From: Tolypothrix sp. NIES-4075
GTDB taxonomy: Bacteria; Cyanobacteriota; Cyanobacteriia; Cyanobacteriales; Nostocaceae
DNA: 64,000 nucleotides
Assembly (NCBI RefSeq): GCF_002218085.1
Contig: NZ_BDUC01000002.1
Coordinates: 682,001 to 746,000 of the forward strand
Direction: 5' to 3'
The position numbers and the translations under genes were made by a program. The notes below the pieces were generated by a model. That model was given only the letters and a program-made list of their open reading frames with translations. It was not told the DNA's origin and did not search any database. This document shows, piece by piece, positions 50,629 to 60,759 of the stretch. Within the stretch, counting starts at the first letter, position 1; each line of letters starts with the position of its first letter.

Positions 50629-53600
50629 ATGTTTGAGAGTACACAAATAATGCTGGGACTGTACAAGCCGCTCTTTTGGCTGGCACAGGTTCGAGTAGAC
50701 CCCTCAACAATTACGCCAGCACAGGCATCTGTTGTCACTTCAGGACCGCGCTTTTTTATCGCTTTGATTTCTGGCGTGATTCTAGCCTTTGCCATCCAAT
50801 TAGTCTTAACAAACCTCTCGGTAGCCGCAGGTATTACTTACCTGGGGCATCAATCAGACTCGGATTCTAGCTCAAATCATGACACTATAGGCGGCACAAT
50901 TCGCAAAATTGGCACTGCGGTCGGGATTTGGACGCTAGTCACGGTGACGATCGCACTCTTAATCGCCACTTTCTTAGCGGTAAAATTGAGCCTCCTAATT
51001 TTGAGTCCGGGATTGGGAGCAATTTTAGGCTTGGTAATTTGGGGTGCGTACTTTTTGCTGTTGGTGTGGGTAAGTTCAACTACGGTAGGTTCCTTAGTTG
51101 GCTCGGTCGTAAATACAGCAACATCAGGCTTTCAGGCGATTATGGGGACGGCTACCGCCGCATTGGGGGCGAAAGCGATCAATAGTCAAGTTGTCGCCAC
51201 CGCAGAAGCCGCAGCAGCCGCTGTACGCCGAGAAATCGGTAGTGCGATTGACCCAAGTACTATCCGGGACAATATCGAAGATTACTTAGAAATGGTGCGT
51301 CCCCCGGAACTCGATTTATCGAAGATTCGGGGTGAGTTTGAAAAATTGCTCAACGATCCGCAATTAAAAGCACTAGCCGGTAATCCAGATTTACGCAACA
51401 TCGACCGAGACAAGTTTGTGAGTTTGGTAAGCGATCGCACTGACCTTTCCAAACGCGATATTAACCGACTTGCGGACACATTATATGGTGTTTGGCAACA
51501 AGTTGTTAGTAACAAATCCGCTCCAGACCGCATGGGTGAGTTGATGGAATATCTCAAATCTGTGCAGCCAGGACAAACCAAGACAGATGAACTGAACCGC
51601 AAGGTAGATCAGTTAATGTCGGAGATGCGTGCTTCTAAGGGTTCTGACCAAAAATCAACTCAAGAAGCTACCCCAGGTATAATTCAGCAAACTCTGCAAC
51701 AGGGAATCACCGCGCTAAGTGGTATAGTGTTGGGACGCACGGATTTGTCAGATTTGGATGTAGAAAAAATCTTAGGTACTCTTTCTAGTGCCAAAGATAA
51801 AGTAACCCAAAAAGCCGATCAATTAGGACTTCCCACGCCAAAGCAGCCTTTCAGCCCGATTCGGGCTGATGTCGAAAACTACCTGCACAACACTTATGCT
51901 TGGCAACTAAGCCGAGAAAAAATCGCCGAAGAATTTCGTGATGTTATCTACGATGCATCTGCCGATCCGGGAACAGTAAGGCGGGAGATAGAGCGACTTT
52001 CCAAACAAGATTTTGCTAATATTCTCACTGAACGCGGATTGTTGACGCAAGCAGAAATTGAGCGGATTGTCAATCAACTTGAAGTTATCCGCCAACAAGT
52101 GTTGGTAGAAGTCACCGCAGCGGAAGAAAGGGAAATAGTACTAGACTTGCAACGTCGAGTTGAAAGTTATTTACTAGTTACACCTTCATCGGATTTGACC
52201 CCAGAAGCAATTCAGCAGAATTTCAAACCGTTGCTGGAAGACTCTGATGCCGATTATGAAACTTTATCTCGGCGTTTGTCTCAATTTGACCGTCAGGAAA
52301 TGCGAGATATTTTGCTGCAACGGAATGATATCCAGCCAGAGGAAGCAGACAGAATTCTCGACCAGTTGGAAAATCAACGCGATCAAGCTTTGATTGAGTC
52401 CAAAGGATTGGCAGATCAAGCAAAATATCAAGCAGAAACGCTGTGGTTGAATTTAGAATCATATCTGCGTAACACTGGCAAAGGAGAATTGAATCCGGAT
52501 GGGATTCGCGCTGATTTGAAAACGCTTTTGGACGATCCGCAAGCGGGAATTTCCTCAATTCGGACGCGGTTGTCTCGCTTTGACCGCGACACGCTGGTAC
52601 AATTGTTGAGTCAGCGAGAAGATTTGAGCGAAGACCAAGTTAATCAAGCAATTGATGCTGTTGAGCAATCTTGGAACAGTGTTCGCCACGCACCGCAAGC
52701 TTTAGCTGATAAAGCTAAAGAGCAATACGACTCGACGACGAGTGCGATCGCCGATTATTTGCGAAATACTGGCAAACAAGAACTTAACCCCGAAGGTATT
52801 CAACGCGATTTAAATCGATTGTTTGAAAATCCTCAAGAGGGAGCGATGGCACTACGGCGGCGATTGTCGCAAGTTGATAGAGATACGCTGGTGAAATTAC
52901 TGAGCCAACGTAAAGACTTGAGTGAAGAACAAGTCAATCAAGTCATCGATTCCGTGCAAACCTCAATTCGCGATATTGTCCGTGCGCCGCGTCGTTTAGC
53001 TACTAGAACGCAGCAAAGAGTAGAAACTTTTCAAGCTTATTTGCAAGAGTATCTGCGAGGAACTGGCAAGGAAGAACTTAATCCTGAAGGTATCAAACGC
53101 GACTTGCAATTACTGTTGCACGATCCGCGAGTGGGAATGGAAAGTATAACTGAACGGCTTTCCCAATTTGACCGCTCGACAATCATCGCTTTGCTGAAAA
53201 TTCGCGAAGATATTACCGATGAAGAAGCAGCACAAATTGCTGATAATATGATATCGGTGCAGGAGCAGTTTGTCGAACAAGTGCGGGGTATCCAACGCCG
53301 GATTCAAGATGTGGTTGATGGTATTTTTGGCAGCATTCGTAACTACCTCAACTCTTTGGAACGTCCGGAATTGAATTATGATGGTATCAAGCGCGATGTT
53401 CGCCAGATGTTCGACGATCCGCAAGCGGGATTTGAAGCAATGCGCGATCGCTTGTCTTCTTTCAACCGCGACACCTTGGTAGCAGTTATGAGTTCTCGTG
53501 AGGATATCTCTGAAGAAGACGCTAACCGAATTATCGACCAAATCGAAGGAGCGCGTAACAAAGTACTACAACGCGCTGAACGCATTCAGCAAGAAGCACA

Positions 53601-53754
53601 GCGACGCTTGGAAGAAGTGAAACTGCAAGCGCAGCGACAAGCAGAAGAAACCCGTAAAGCCGCAGCATCAGCAGCTTGGTGGCTGTTTGCAACCGCGACA
53701 GTATCGGCAATTTTCGCAGCACTTGGAGGAGCGATCGCTGTTATGCTTGCCTAA
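50629..53754 (+). CDS. Large membrane protein with seven helical repeats, unknown function
   Basis: A 1041-residue protein. The N-terminus has three hydrophobic helices (about 42-65, 98-125, 128-150). Then come seven degenerate helical repeats, with units starting near residues 219, 410, 506, 605, 700, 800 and 902. Each has a YLRNTGK-ELNPEGI-RDL-LL-DP opening and a second half L-FDRDTL-LLSQREDLSEEQVN-I. The repeats end in coiled coil (about 985-1015), and one last transmembrane helix closes the protein (about 1018-1038). Both ends are membrane-embedded with a long acidic helical rod between. No enzyme motif. Some database labels for such proteins (MFS, apolipoprotein-like) are not supported by what I see. 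Confidence 0.8.
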   Translation: MFESTQIMLGLYKPLFWLAQVRVDPSTITPAQASVVTSGPRFFIALISGVILAFAIQLVLTNLSVAAGITYLGHQSDSDSSSNHDTIGGTIRKIGTAVGIWTLVTVTIALLIATFLAVKLSLLILSPGLGAILGLVIWGAYFLLLVWVSSTTVGSLVGSVVNTATSGFQAIMGTATAALGAKAINSQVVATAEAAAAAVRREIGSAIDPSTIRDNIEDYLEMVRPPELDLSKIRGEFEKLLNDPQLKALAGNPDLRNIDRDKFVSLVSDRTDLSKRDINRLADTLYGVWQQVVSNKSAPDRMGELMEYLKSVQPGQTKTDELNRKVDQLMSEMRASKGSDQKSTQEATPGIIQQTLQQGITALSGIVLGRTDLSDLDVEKILGTLSSAKDKVTQKADQLGLPTPKQPFSPIRADVENYLHNTYAWQLSREKIAEEFRDVIYDASADPGTVRREIERLSKQDFANILTERGLLTQAEIERIVNQLEVIRQQVLVEVTAAEEREIVLDLQRRVESYLLVTPSSDLTPEAIQQNFKPLLEDSDADYETLSRRLSQFDRQEMRDILLQRNDIQPEEADRILDQLENQRDQALIESKGLADQAKYQAETLWLNLESYLRNTGKGELNPDGIRADLKTLLDDPQAGISSIRTRLSRFDRDTLVQLLSQREDLSEDQVNQAIDAVEQSWNSVRHAPQALADKAKEQYDSTTSAIADYLRNTGKQELNPEGIQRDLNRLFENPQEGAMALRRRLSQVDRDTLVKLLSQRKDLSEEQVNQVIDSVQTSIRDIVRAPRRLATRTQQRVETFQAYLQEYLRGTGKEELNPEGIKRDLQLLLHDPRVGMESITERLSQFDRSTIIALLKIREDITDEEAAQIADNMISVQEQFVEQVRGIQRRIQDVVDGIFGSIRNYLNSLERPELNYDGIKRDVRQMFDDPQAGFEAMRDRLSSFNRDTLVAVMSSREDISEEDANRIIDQIEGARNKVLQRAERIQQEAQRRLEEVKLQAQRQAEETRKAAASAAWWLFATATVSAIFAALGGAIAVMLA

Positions 53755-53785
53755 CTGAAAAAGTTGTCTCCGCTAAACTTGTTCA

Positions 53786-53811
53786 GCCTCTCTTTATCGA
53801 GAGGCTTTTTT
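53786..53811 (+). terminator. Rho-independent terminator
   Basis: GCCTCTC-TTTATC-GAGAGGC followed by TTTTTT, 30 bases after the repeat-protein stop. Confidence 0.9.
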
Positions 53812-53875
53812 ATTCGTAGTGAGCGCTTCAGCGCTCAATTTCAAGATTGAGCGATAAATCGCTCACTACGAATAA
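53810..53875. repeat. Palindrome TTATTCGTAGTGAGCG ... CGCTCACTACGAATAA
   Basis: Perfect 16-bp arms around two inner hairpins (GAGCGCTTCAGCGCTC, ATTGAGCGATAAATCGCTCA). Same family as 8892-8943. It lies between convergent genes. Confidence 0.8.
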
Positions 53876-53879
53876 GAAC

Positions 53880-55049
53880 CTAATTCGTCTCTTGAATTTG
53901 CAAGCGAATAGTCTTTTCAGTTGCCCCACCAAGTTGAATTTCCATCACTTCACCACCGAAGGGTTCTAAACAATCGAGAAGCGATCGCAAGTTTGGTGTA
54001 CTTGCACCGGTATCGACATACAAGCGATCGGCTAAGTTGTTGATGCGCTTCCAGGTCATGTAAAGTTTGGCGATCGTTTGTTCTATTTGCGATGATTGAT
54101 TAACTAAATCGGCAGCGATGTTTAAACAGCCGACTCTTTGGGCTTCTTCTAAAGCGGTTTCGATGTCAACTTCTCCTTGATCCAGCGCTTGAACTTGTGC
54201 GGCAGATTTGAGATATTTTGCTAAGTTACGCGCTTCTGTGGTGACTTGTTTGACAGTATCGACATCAGGATTTGCGGATATTTCTTTCTGTAGTGATTTT
54301 TGATGCGATTCCGGCAGTTTTTCCATTTCCTTCACCAGAGGGGCGAGGTAGCGGGGAGGAAGGGTATTATCTGCGGCTTTTTGCCTCACAGGTTCGGGTA
54401 GCAGGTCGGAAGACATCGCCGTCCATTCGTCGTTGATTTGACGGACTTCGCGACGAGTGATGCGATCGCCTTTTTCGGCAGCTTCACTCACCATTTGCTG
54501 AACTTCTGGTGCTGCTTTGGAAGTTTCCACAAAAGCGCGTTTGCTGAAGTTTTTAATCGCGCTGGGCTGAAGTTTGCCATCTTCTAGAAGTGTATCAGCA
54601 CTGTTTGCTAGTTGAATCCAACTGTAAGCTTGACTTTTGCTGATTTCTCGTTCTTTCAGCCAGTTGAGAAAGCCGGTACCGCGTCCTTCACCACCTCTTT
54701 TTTCGCGATCGCGGACTGCGCGTAAAATTCGACCCCGCCAAATTTCGGTTTGCAAATCAAAGCGATCGCATACCTGCCAAGCTACTTCTAGCTGTTGTAA
54801 AAAATCTGACTCTGGAATTTCTTCATCTTCCGGATCGGGCAGTTCAAAAGTCAAATCTGCTGGCTGTTGTAAGGCAGCAGCCAAATCATCGATATTATCC
54901 GTTGATTGCACGGCAGGGAAAGTGGTAGTGTATGCGATCGGCTTATTATGCCACAATCTGGGGTAACTGTAACCGATGATTTTTTTCAAATACGCCCTCA
55001 GGCTAAAAGCCGAATGGCACGCTCGAAGAGCGATCGCATTCTGTGGCAA
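53880..55049 (-). CDS. Possible DNA-binding protein, unknown function
   Basis: A soluble protein of up to 389 residues. A helical region at about 125-200 (FLNWLKEREISKSQAYSWIQLANSA, then DGKLQPSAIKNFSKRAFVE and GDRITRREVRQINDEW) has the spacing of a helix-turn-helix ParB/KorB-like domain. The C-terminus (about 255-389) is helical and then beta (MEIQLGGATEKTIRLQIQE). The N-terminal 45 residues are odd and have no ribosome site, so the true start may be further in. I do not recognise the family; the ParB comparison is by pattern only. Confidence 0.65.
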   Translation of the reverse strand: MPQNAIALRACHSAFSLRAYLKKIIGYSYPRLWHNKPIAYTTTFPAVQSTDNIDDLAAALQQPADLTFELPDPEDEEIPESDFLQQLEVAWQVCDRFDLQTEIWRGRILRAVRDREKRGGEGRGTGFLNWLKEREISKSQAYSWIQLANSADTLLEDGKLQPSAIKNFSKRAFVETSKAAPEVQQMVSEAAEKGDRITRREVRQINDEWTAMSSDLLPEPVRQKAADNTLPPRYLAPLVKEMEKLPESHQKSLQKEISANPDVDTVKQVTTEARNLAKYLKSAAQVQALDQGEVDIETALEEAQRVGCLNIAADLVNQSSQIEQTIAKLYMTWKRINNLADRLYVDTGASTPNLRSLLDCLEPFGGEVMEIQLGGATEKTIRLQIQETN

Positions 55050-55305
55050 TCAGGAGTAATGAGTAAAAAAGGTGACAAATGTATTGCCCTAGGATTGCCA
55101 ACCCCAGAAACTTTTTTGACTTTTATTCACAATATCTTAAGAATACAAATAACTAGCAGTGTTTCTACGGTATGTCGCATTACGGTATCGTAATTATGCT
55201 GAGGTTAATTTTTAACTTTGCATCATTTTTGCATAGCCTGGTTGTCCTCAGAAATATAAAAGATTGAGCAAGCGATCGCCTGTAGCCATACAAGAGGAAT
55301 AACCA

Positions 55306-58300
55306 ATGTCTAACCGTTTGAAGAGTTTCGCCATAGCTACTTTAGTGTTTTCACTGACTTGTAGTGTTGGAATAGCAGCAAATGATGTGGTAGTCAAGCA
55401 TACTTTGGCACAAACTGCGGCAAGTTCAGATCGCAAAGCGGAAGCGGATAAGTTGTTTCAAGAGGGTGTGCAGCAGTATCGACGTGGGGAATATCCGAAA
55501 GCGTTGCAGACTTATCAACGGGTGTTAGAGATACGGCAACAATTGGGGGATAAAGCGGGAACTGGGCAAACCCTTAACAATATAGGACAGGTTTACAACG
55601 GTTTGCAGCAAAACAACAAAGCACTAGAAGTTTTACAACAAGCTTTAACAATTCGTAGGGAAATTAAAGACCGGGTTGGAGAGGGAGAAACTTTAGATAA
55701 TCTGGGTGGAGTTTACCTTACTTTATCACAAGATGAAAAATCTTTAGAAATTTTACAACAAGCTTTAGCAATTCGTCGCGAAGTAAAAGATAAAGCCGGG
55801 GAAGCAGTGACTCTCAGCAAAATAGGATTTACTTACTTTTTCTTGAAACAACAAGATAAAGGCTTGAAACTTTTACAAGAAGCGCTAGCGCTACACCAAG
55901 AACTAAAAGACAAGTTTCAAGAGGGATTTACCCTATTTAGAATAGGGCAAGTTTATTGGAATGTGGATAACTATACTCGTGCTTTGGAGTGGTACAACAA
56001 GTCACTAATAGTGAACCGAGAGGTAGGAAACCGTGCTTGGGAAGGTAGAAGTTTGCAGCAGATAGGAACGATGTATTCTAACCAACAGGAATATGACCAA
56101 GCGATTAAGTTTTATCAGCAAGCTTTACCTCTAATTAGAGAAGCGGGAATTAGCCCAGCAGAAGAGAATATTTTAGTGTCCATAGGAGATGCTTTCAACA
56201 ATCTCAAACAATATGATCGGAGTATAAATTTTTATCAGCAAGAGCTAGCTAGTGCCAGAAAATCAAATAATAAATTGTTGCAAGGGAAAATTATTAAATG
56301 GATAGGAGACACTTATTTTAAGCAAGAAAAATATGATCTGGCTTTAAATTATTATCAGCAAGCATTGCCATTTGCCGCAGAAGTAAAAGAGAAGTCTTTT
56401 AAAGCTAATGTTATCGCTGGAATAGGAGATTGTTATTTTCGGCAGAAACAATATCAACAGGCAGTTAATTTTTATCAACAAGCACTTGTTGTTGCGAGAG
56501 AAGGAGAAGACACTGCACATGAAGGCAGAATTCTCAACGTAATAGGAAGCGTTTACTTTCAACAGCAACAATATGACTCAGCTTTGAAATTTTATCAACA
56601 AGCACTGCCTGTTGCCAGAAAAGCTAAAAAGGAATCACTGGAAATAGATATTCTCGCTAATATAGCGGATGCTTACAGCAATCAAAAACAATATGACCGT
56701 GCGATAGAGTTTTACCAACAAGAATTACAGACTGCACGAAAATCAGATAAAAACTTCCTACAGGGTAATATTCTGTCTTTTCTAGGAAGTACATACTTTA
56801 ACAAAAATGATAAAGTACGTGCTTTGGAGTTTTATCAGCAGGCATTAGCTATTTTCAAAGCCGTAAATGCTCGTCCGGAGCAACTAAATACCCTGACGAG
56901 AATAATGCGATCGCATTACTCAATCGCTGTGTCTGCTGATAATAAAAAAAATTATACTCTTGCGATGAACGAAGCTAATACAATTATTGCCTTAGCACCA
57001 GAAGCGTTAAATATTGCCAGAGATTTGAAACAAAAACCAGATGAAAAGGAACTAACAGAAATACAAAGTAGAGCTTATACATTAACAGGAGATGTCCATC
57101 GAAATTTAGGAGATTTACAAAAAGCGCAGGAATTTGCTGAACAAGGTCTTAAAATTGCCCGACAGTCTGAAAATTTGGAAGCAGAAAACTACGCTTTGTC
57201 GTGTCTGGCACTAGTTTATCAGTTACTAGGAGAGCAAACTAAGAAGATTGACTTAAACCAGCGACAGTTAGAAATTGCCCAAAAACTCATGAACCCAGTT
57301 TCAGAAGTGCAAGCTTTATTAAATATCGCTAGTAGCTACCAGCTTCTAGGAAACTTTCAAAAAGCTATTGAATTGGAAGAAAAAGCTTTAACCAAAATAG
57401 AAGCGGTTGATATTAAAAAATTACCTGAAGACCCTCAAAATAATGCTTGGGAAACAAAATTACTTGTTTTTGTTAATTTCAGTACAACTTATCTTGCTCT
57501 TGGAGAATATGATAAAGCTTTAAAATTTGCCCAACAGGGTTTTGATTTGGTACAGACATTAAAAAAACCGGAACTAGAAGCAGCAGCGTTAATTACTTTA
57601 GGTAATGTATATGCTGCACGACAAGAATTTGATAAGGCTGTTAAACTTACTCAACAAGCTTTAGATATAGCCAAGCAAAAAAATCCTGAGATAGAAGTAA
57701 ACGCATTGAAGCAACTCGGTAAAGTCTACGTCGCAATGGGAAAATATCAGCAAGCTACCGAGTCAGCGAATTTACTTTTGGATACAGCAGACAAAAACAA
57801 AAATATCAAGCTTAAATTAGACGCTTTGAATATTCTCAAGGATGTTTATACTGCTCAAGGAAACTTGCAGAAAGTTTTGGAGTTATTACAACAAAGCTTA
57901 ACAATTGCCAAGCAAGATAAAAATCCTTCATCTGAGTTTTTCATACTGGTAGATCAAGCTACATTTTACAGTTCATTAGGAGATTATCAAAAAGGTCTAG
58001 ATTTATCTCAACAGGCACTTTCGACAGCCAAGAAACTGCAAAATCCACAATTGGAGGCAATGAGTTTATTTTTACTTGCTTTTCTACATTTTCCTAAAGG
58101 GGAACCGCAAAAAACTATTGAACTTGCTAATCAGGGGTTAGCTATTTCTCAAAAGACTAAGACGATTTGGTTAGAAATGTTGGCAAATGCTGTACTAAGT
58201 CTAGGTTATGGCAATTTAAACAATGACCAAAAAGCTATGGAATCAGCCCAAGCCTTCTTAGCACTTACTAGAAAAGCCCAAAGTCCTAAAGACGAAAAAA

Positions 58301-60021
58301 CTGCACTGACACTTTTAGGGGATATTCATCGCAAATTTGGTAGAAAGCAAGAAGCAATAAACACATATAAACAAGCTTTAGCAATTAAAGTTTCAGCAAA
58401 AGTTGTAGGTGCTGGCTCAGATATCTATGCTGGTTTAGGTCGTGCTTACGCTGATTTAAATCAACCTGATGAAGCTATAAAAAACTTTAGAGAAGCTTTC
58501 ACTCGTGCGGAGGAAGTACGACGCGGTTTCAAAGGACTGACACCAGATTTACAAGCATCTTTTTGGGAAACAATAGCTGACTTTGACAAAGTAAAGACAG
58601 TTGATCTTTACCGTCAATATGCCGATTTATTACTCAAACAAGGACGCACAGCAGAAGCAACACCAATATTAGAACTTCTGAAATATCAAGAAGTACAAGA
58701 TTATTTTCAGATTACCAAAGAAATGGATAGTTCTACTAATGCTCAGATTATTGCTTTAGGTAAAGAATTAACAGAGTTAGAAAATATCCCAAGAGACAAG
58801 CGGAAAGAACATCAGCAAAAGCGCATTTATGAATTGCGGAAGACGCAGGAAAAGCTCATTCAAGAGTTTGGAGAATTTATTAAAAATCCAGAAGTCGCAA
58901 AACGTATAAAAGAATTAAGAAAAAGTACTGAAGGACAAAATATTGACCTTGATAAACAAGTCAGAAATTTGCAAGATAATCTTAAACGATTGCAACAAGA
59001 TGCTGTCATTATCTATCCATTAGTTCTTAAGGATCGTTTAGAACTAGTCTTGGTGACTCCCTTTGCACCTCCCATTCACCGCACAGTTGCAGTTTCGGAA
59101 GCTGAACTTAACAAAACTATTGAACTGTTTCGTAGTGATTTAAAACTTCGTCATAGCAATGCTAAAGTTAATGCCCATAAACTCTATCAATGGCTAATTA
59201 AACCACTGGAAAATGATTTAGCTTCAGCTAAAACTCAAACCATAATTTTTGCTCCTGATGGTAAATTACGCTATATTCCTCTAGCTGCTTTGCATGATGG
59301 TAAACAATGGCTAGTTGAACGCTTCCGCATCAATAATATTACAGCCCTTAGCCTTATAGATTTGAATACTAAACCCCAAAGTAAATTGCAAGTTTTAGCT
59401 GCTGCTTTTACTGATATGAGTCGTGATATATCTGTTCCAGTCAGTGGAAAAAAAGAAATATTTAAAGGACTGGAATACGCAGGTAAAGAAGTCGAAAATA
59501 TCAGTGCTACTATTCCAAATAGTACGAAACTTGTAGATAAACAATTTAATTTGGGTATCGTTTACCAAATGAATGATTACTCAATAGTACATCTTGCAAC
59601 CCATGTGGAGTTTGTAAACGGTAAACCTGAAGATTCTGTGATTGTATTTGGGAGCGGAGATTATATTACCTTGCGGAAGGTGAAAGATTGGAATTTATCT
59701 AACGTAGATTTAGTAGTGTTAAGTGCTTGTGAGACAGGCTTAGGAGGTTTTGGGGATGGTAAAGAAATTCTGGGCTTTGGGTATCGTATGCAGGAAATAG
59801 GAGCAAAGGCTGCGATCGCATCTCTATGGAGAGTAGATGACTCTAGCACAGCTCAACTAATGCAGCAATTTTACAGCAATCTCGCCAATTCAAAAACACA
59901 CATTACAAAAGCTGAAGCATTACGTCAAGCACAATTAAGTTTACTGCACCCTAATAAATCTACTGATTATTCACACCCATACTATTGGGCGCCGTTTATT
60001 TTAATAGGCAATGGATTGTAA
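55306..60021 (+). CDS. Secreted TPR-CHAT protein
   Basis: A 1571-residue protein. A signal peptide (MSNRLKSFAIATLVFSLTCS, cut near AAA/AQA) leads into a very long TPR array (about 45-1130, some 25 units, many with FYQQALPxAR). A short coiled coil (about 1140-1240) follows, then a C-terminal CHAT domain (about 1290-1571). The CHAT caspase dyad is visible as His1433 in HLATH and Cys1475 in LSACETG, so peptidase activity is possible. The signal peptide puts it in the periplasm or outside. No CRISPR genes are nearby, so it is not a Craspase component. Confidence 0.9.
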   Translation: MSNRLKSFAIATLVFSLTCSVGIAANDVVVKHTLAQTAASSDRKAEADKLFQEGVQQYRRGEYPKALQTYQRVLEIRQQLGDKAGTGQTLNNIGQVYNGLQQNNKALEVLQQALTIRREIKDRVGEGETLDNLGGVYLTLSQDEKSLEILQQALAIRREVKDKAGEAVTLSKIGFTYFFLKQQDKGLKLLQEALALHQELKDKFQEGFTLFRIGQVYWNVDNYTRALEWYNKSLIVNREVGNRAWEGRSLQQIGTMYSNQQEYDQAIKFYQQALPLIREAGISPAEENILVSIGDAFNNLKQYDRSINFYQQELASARKSNNKLLQGKIIKWIGDTYFKQEKYDLALNYYQQALPFAAEVKEKSFKANVIAGIGDCYFRQKQYQQAVNFYQQALVVAREGEDTAHEGRILNVIGSVYFQQQQYDSALKFYQQALPVARKAKKESLEIDILANIADAYSNQKQYDRAIEFYQQELQTARKSDKNFLQGNILSFLGSTYFNKNDKVRALEFYQQALAIFKAVNARPEQLNTLTRIMRSHYSIAVSADNKKNYTLAMNEANTIIALAPEALNIARDLKQKPDEKELTEIQSRAYTLTGDVHRNLGDLQKAQEFAEQGLKIARQSENLEAENYALSCLALVYQLLGEQTKKIDLNQRQLEIAQKLMNPVSEVQALLNIASSYQLLGNFQKAIELEEKALTKIEAVDIKKLPEDPQNNAWETKLLVFVNFSTTYLALGEYDKALKFAQQGFDLVQTLKKPELEAAALITLGNVYAARQEFDKAVKLTQQALDIAKQKNPEIEVNALKQLGKVYVAMGKYQQATESANLLLDTADKNKNIKLKLDALNILKDVYTAQGNLQKVLELLQQSLTIAKQDKNPSSEFFILVDQATFYSSLGDYQKGLDLSQQALSTAKKLQNPQLEAMSLFLLAFLHFPKGEPQKTIELANQGLAISQKTKTIWLEMLANAVLSLGYGNLNNDQKAMESAQAFLALTRKAQSPKDEKTALTLLGDIHRKFGRKQEAINTYKQALAIKVSAKVVGAGSDIYAGLGRAYADLNQPDEAIKNFREAFTRAEEVRRGFKGLTPDLQASFWETIADFDKVKTVDLYRQYADLLLKQGRTAEATPILELLKYQEVQDYFQITKEMDSSTNAQIIALGKELTELENIPRDKRKEHQQKRIYELRKTQEKLIQEFGEFIKNPEVAKRIKELRKSTEGQNIDLDKQVRNLQDNLKRLQQDAVIIYPLVLKDRLELVLVTPFAPPIHRTVAVSEAELNKTIELFRSDLKLRHSNAKVNAHKLYQWLIKPLENDLASAKTQTIIFAPDGKLRYIPLAALHDGKQWLVERFRINNITALSLIDLNTKPQSKLQVLAAAFTDMSRDISVPVSGKKEIFKGLEYAGKEVENISATIPNSTKLVDKQFNLGIVYQMNDYSIVHLATHVEFVNGKPEDSVIVFGSGDYITLRKVKDWNLSNVDLVVLSACETGLGGFGDGKEILGFGYRMQEIGAKAAIASLWRVDDSSTAQLMQQFYSNLANSKTHITKAEALRQAQLSLLHPNKSTDYSHPYYWAPFILIGNGL

Positions 60022-60055
60022 TACAATACGGTTCAGTTAAGCCTAAAATACGAGC

Positions 60056-60083
60056 GTAGAGACGCGAAATTTCGCGTCTCTAC
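60056..60083. repeat. Perfect 28-bp palindrome, identical to 32767-32794
   Basis: GTAGAGACGCGAAA and its exact complement. No T tract. It lies between the convergent CHAT gene and the gene at 60127. Confidence 0.8.
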
Positions 60084-60126
60084 AAATATAAAATCATTAC
60101 CAAAAATCCTTAACACCACTGCCCAA

Positions 60127-60573
60127 TTATGTTGGCTGACGCTCTAAGCTGGCTTCCATTGTGCTAGTTAAAAAATGACCGGCAAGGATGCCACTGGTTA
60201 AGTAGTAGCTATCATTATTTATGCGGTGTAAAGTTTCAAAGCCACTGCGACGTTGGCGATCGCTTAATACCCAATAACGCTGCACAATTGTATCTTGAGC
60301 AATCCAGCCCTCACCTTCAACCTGCCCTAAAATATTATGTTGTAGTAAAAAAGTATACTGACGCTCTCCATCATGAAGACACCCTTTGTAGAGGAAAGAA
60401 ATGTCAGAGCGATCGCTAGCTGGAAATATCAGCTTTGTTACCATCGTGAACCAGTTATCTCGATTCCAAGCTACCAAGGTCATACCCTTGACGCTGATTG
60501 GCATTCCGTTACGTTCCAGCCAACTTCCTTGCATCGTCCAGCGTCCTGGTTCTAATAAAAAAGTATGAGCCAC
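60127..60573 (-). CDS. Unknown soluble protein, beta-rich
   Basis: Start set at GTG 60573 (VAHTFLLEPGRWTMQGSWLE) because AAGGA lies nine bases upstream; the longer frame to 60648 adds 25 repeat-derived residues. The 148-residue product is rich in Trp and aromatic residues with alternating strands (GMTLVAWNRDNWFTMVTKLIF, ERQYTFLLQHNILGQVEGEGW) that suggest a lipocalin-like barrel. No signal peptide. I do not recognise the family. Confidence 0.65.
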   Translation of the reverse strand: MAHTFLLEPGRWTMQGSWLERNGMPISVKGMTLVAWNRDNWFTMVTKLIFPASDRSDISFLYKGCLHDGERQYTFLLQHNILGQVEGEGWIAQDTIVQRYWVLSDRQRRSGFETLHRINNDSYYLTSGILAGHFLTSTMEASLERQPT

Positions 60574-60759
60574 CTTGTACGATCCTTGCCGAGTGCAAAT
60601 TAAGTACAGTATAGCCGCAGTCTGGGGAGTGGGGGAGTGGGGAGACAAGGGAGAGGGGGAGAGGGGGAGGACAAGGGGATAAGGGGGAAACGGATAAAAA
60701 GCTTTTTCTATTACCCATTACCCATTACCCAATGCCCATTCCCCATTACCCATTCCCCA
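60574..60759. repeat. Heptad and CT-rich repeats between minus-strand genes
   Basis: GGGGGAGAGGGGGA-type units (60620-60680) and TTACCCA/TTCCCCA heptads (60710-60765). The latter reach the stop codon of anmK. Confidence 0.7.

Noticed and set aside
55306..60021. TPR-CHAT as a CRISPR-linked Craspase part
   Set aside because: It has a signal peptide and no type III-E genes nearby.
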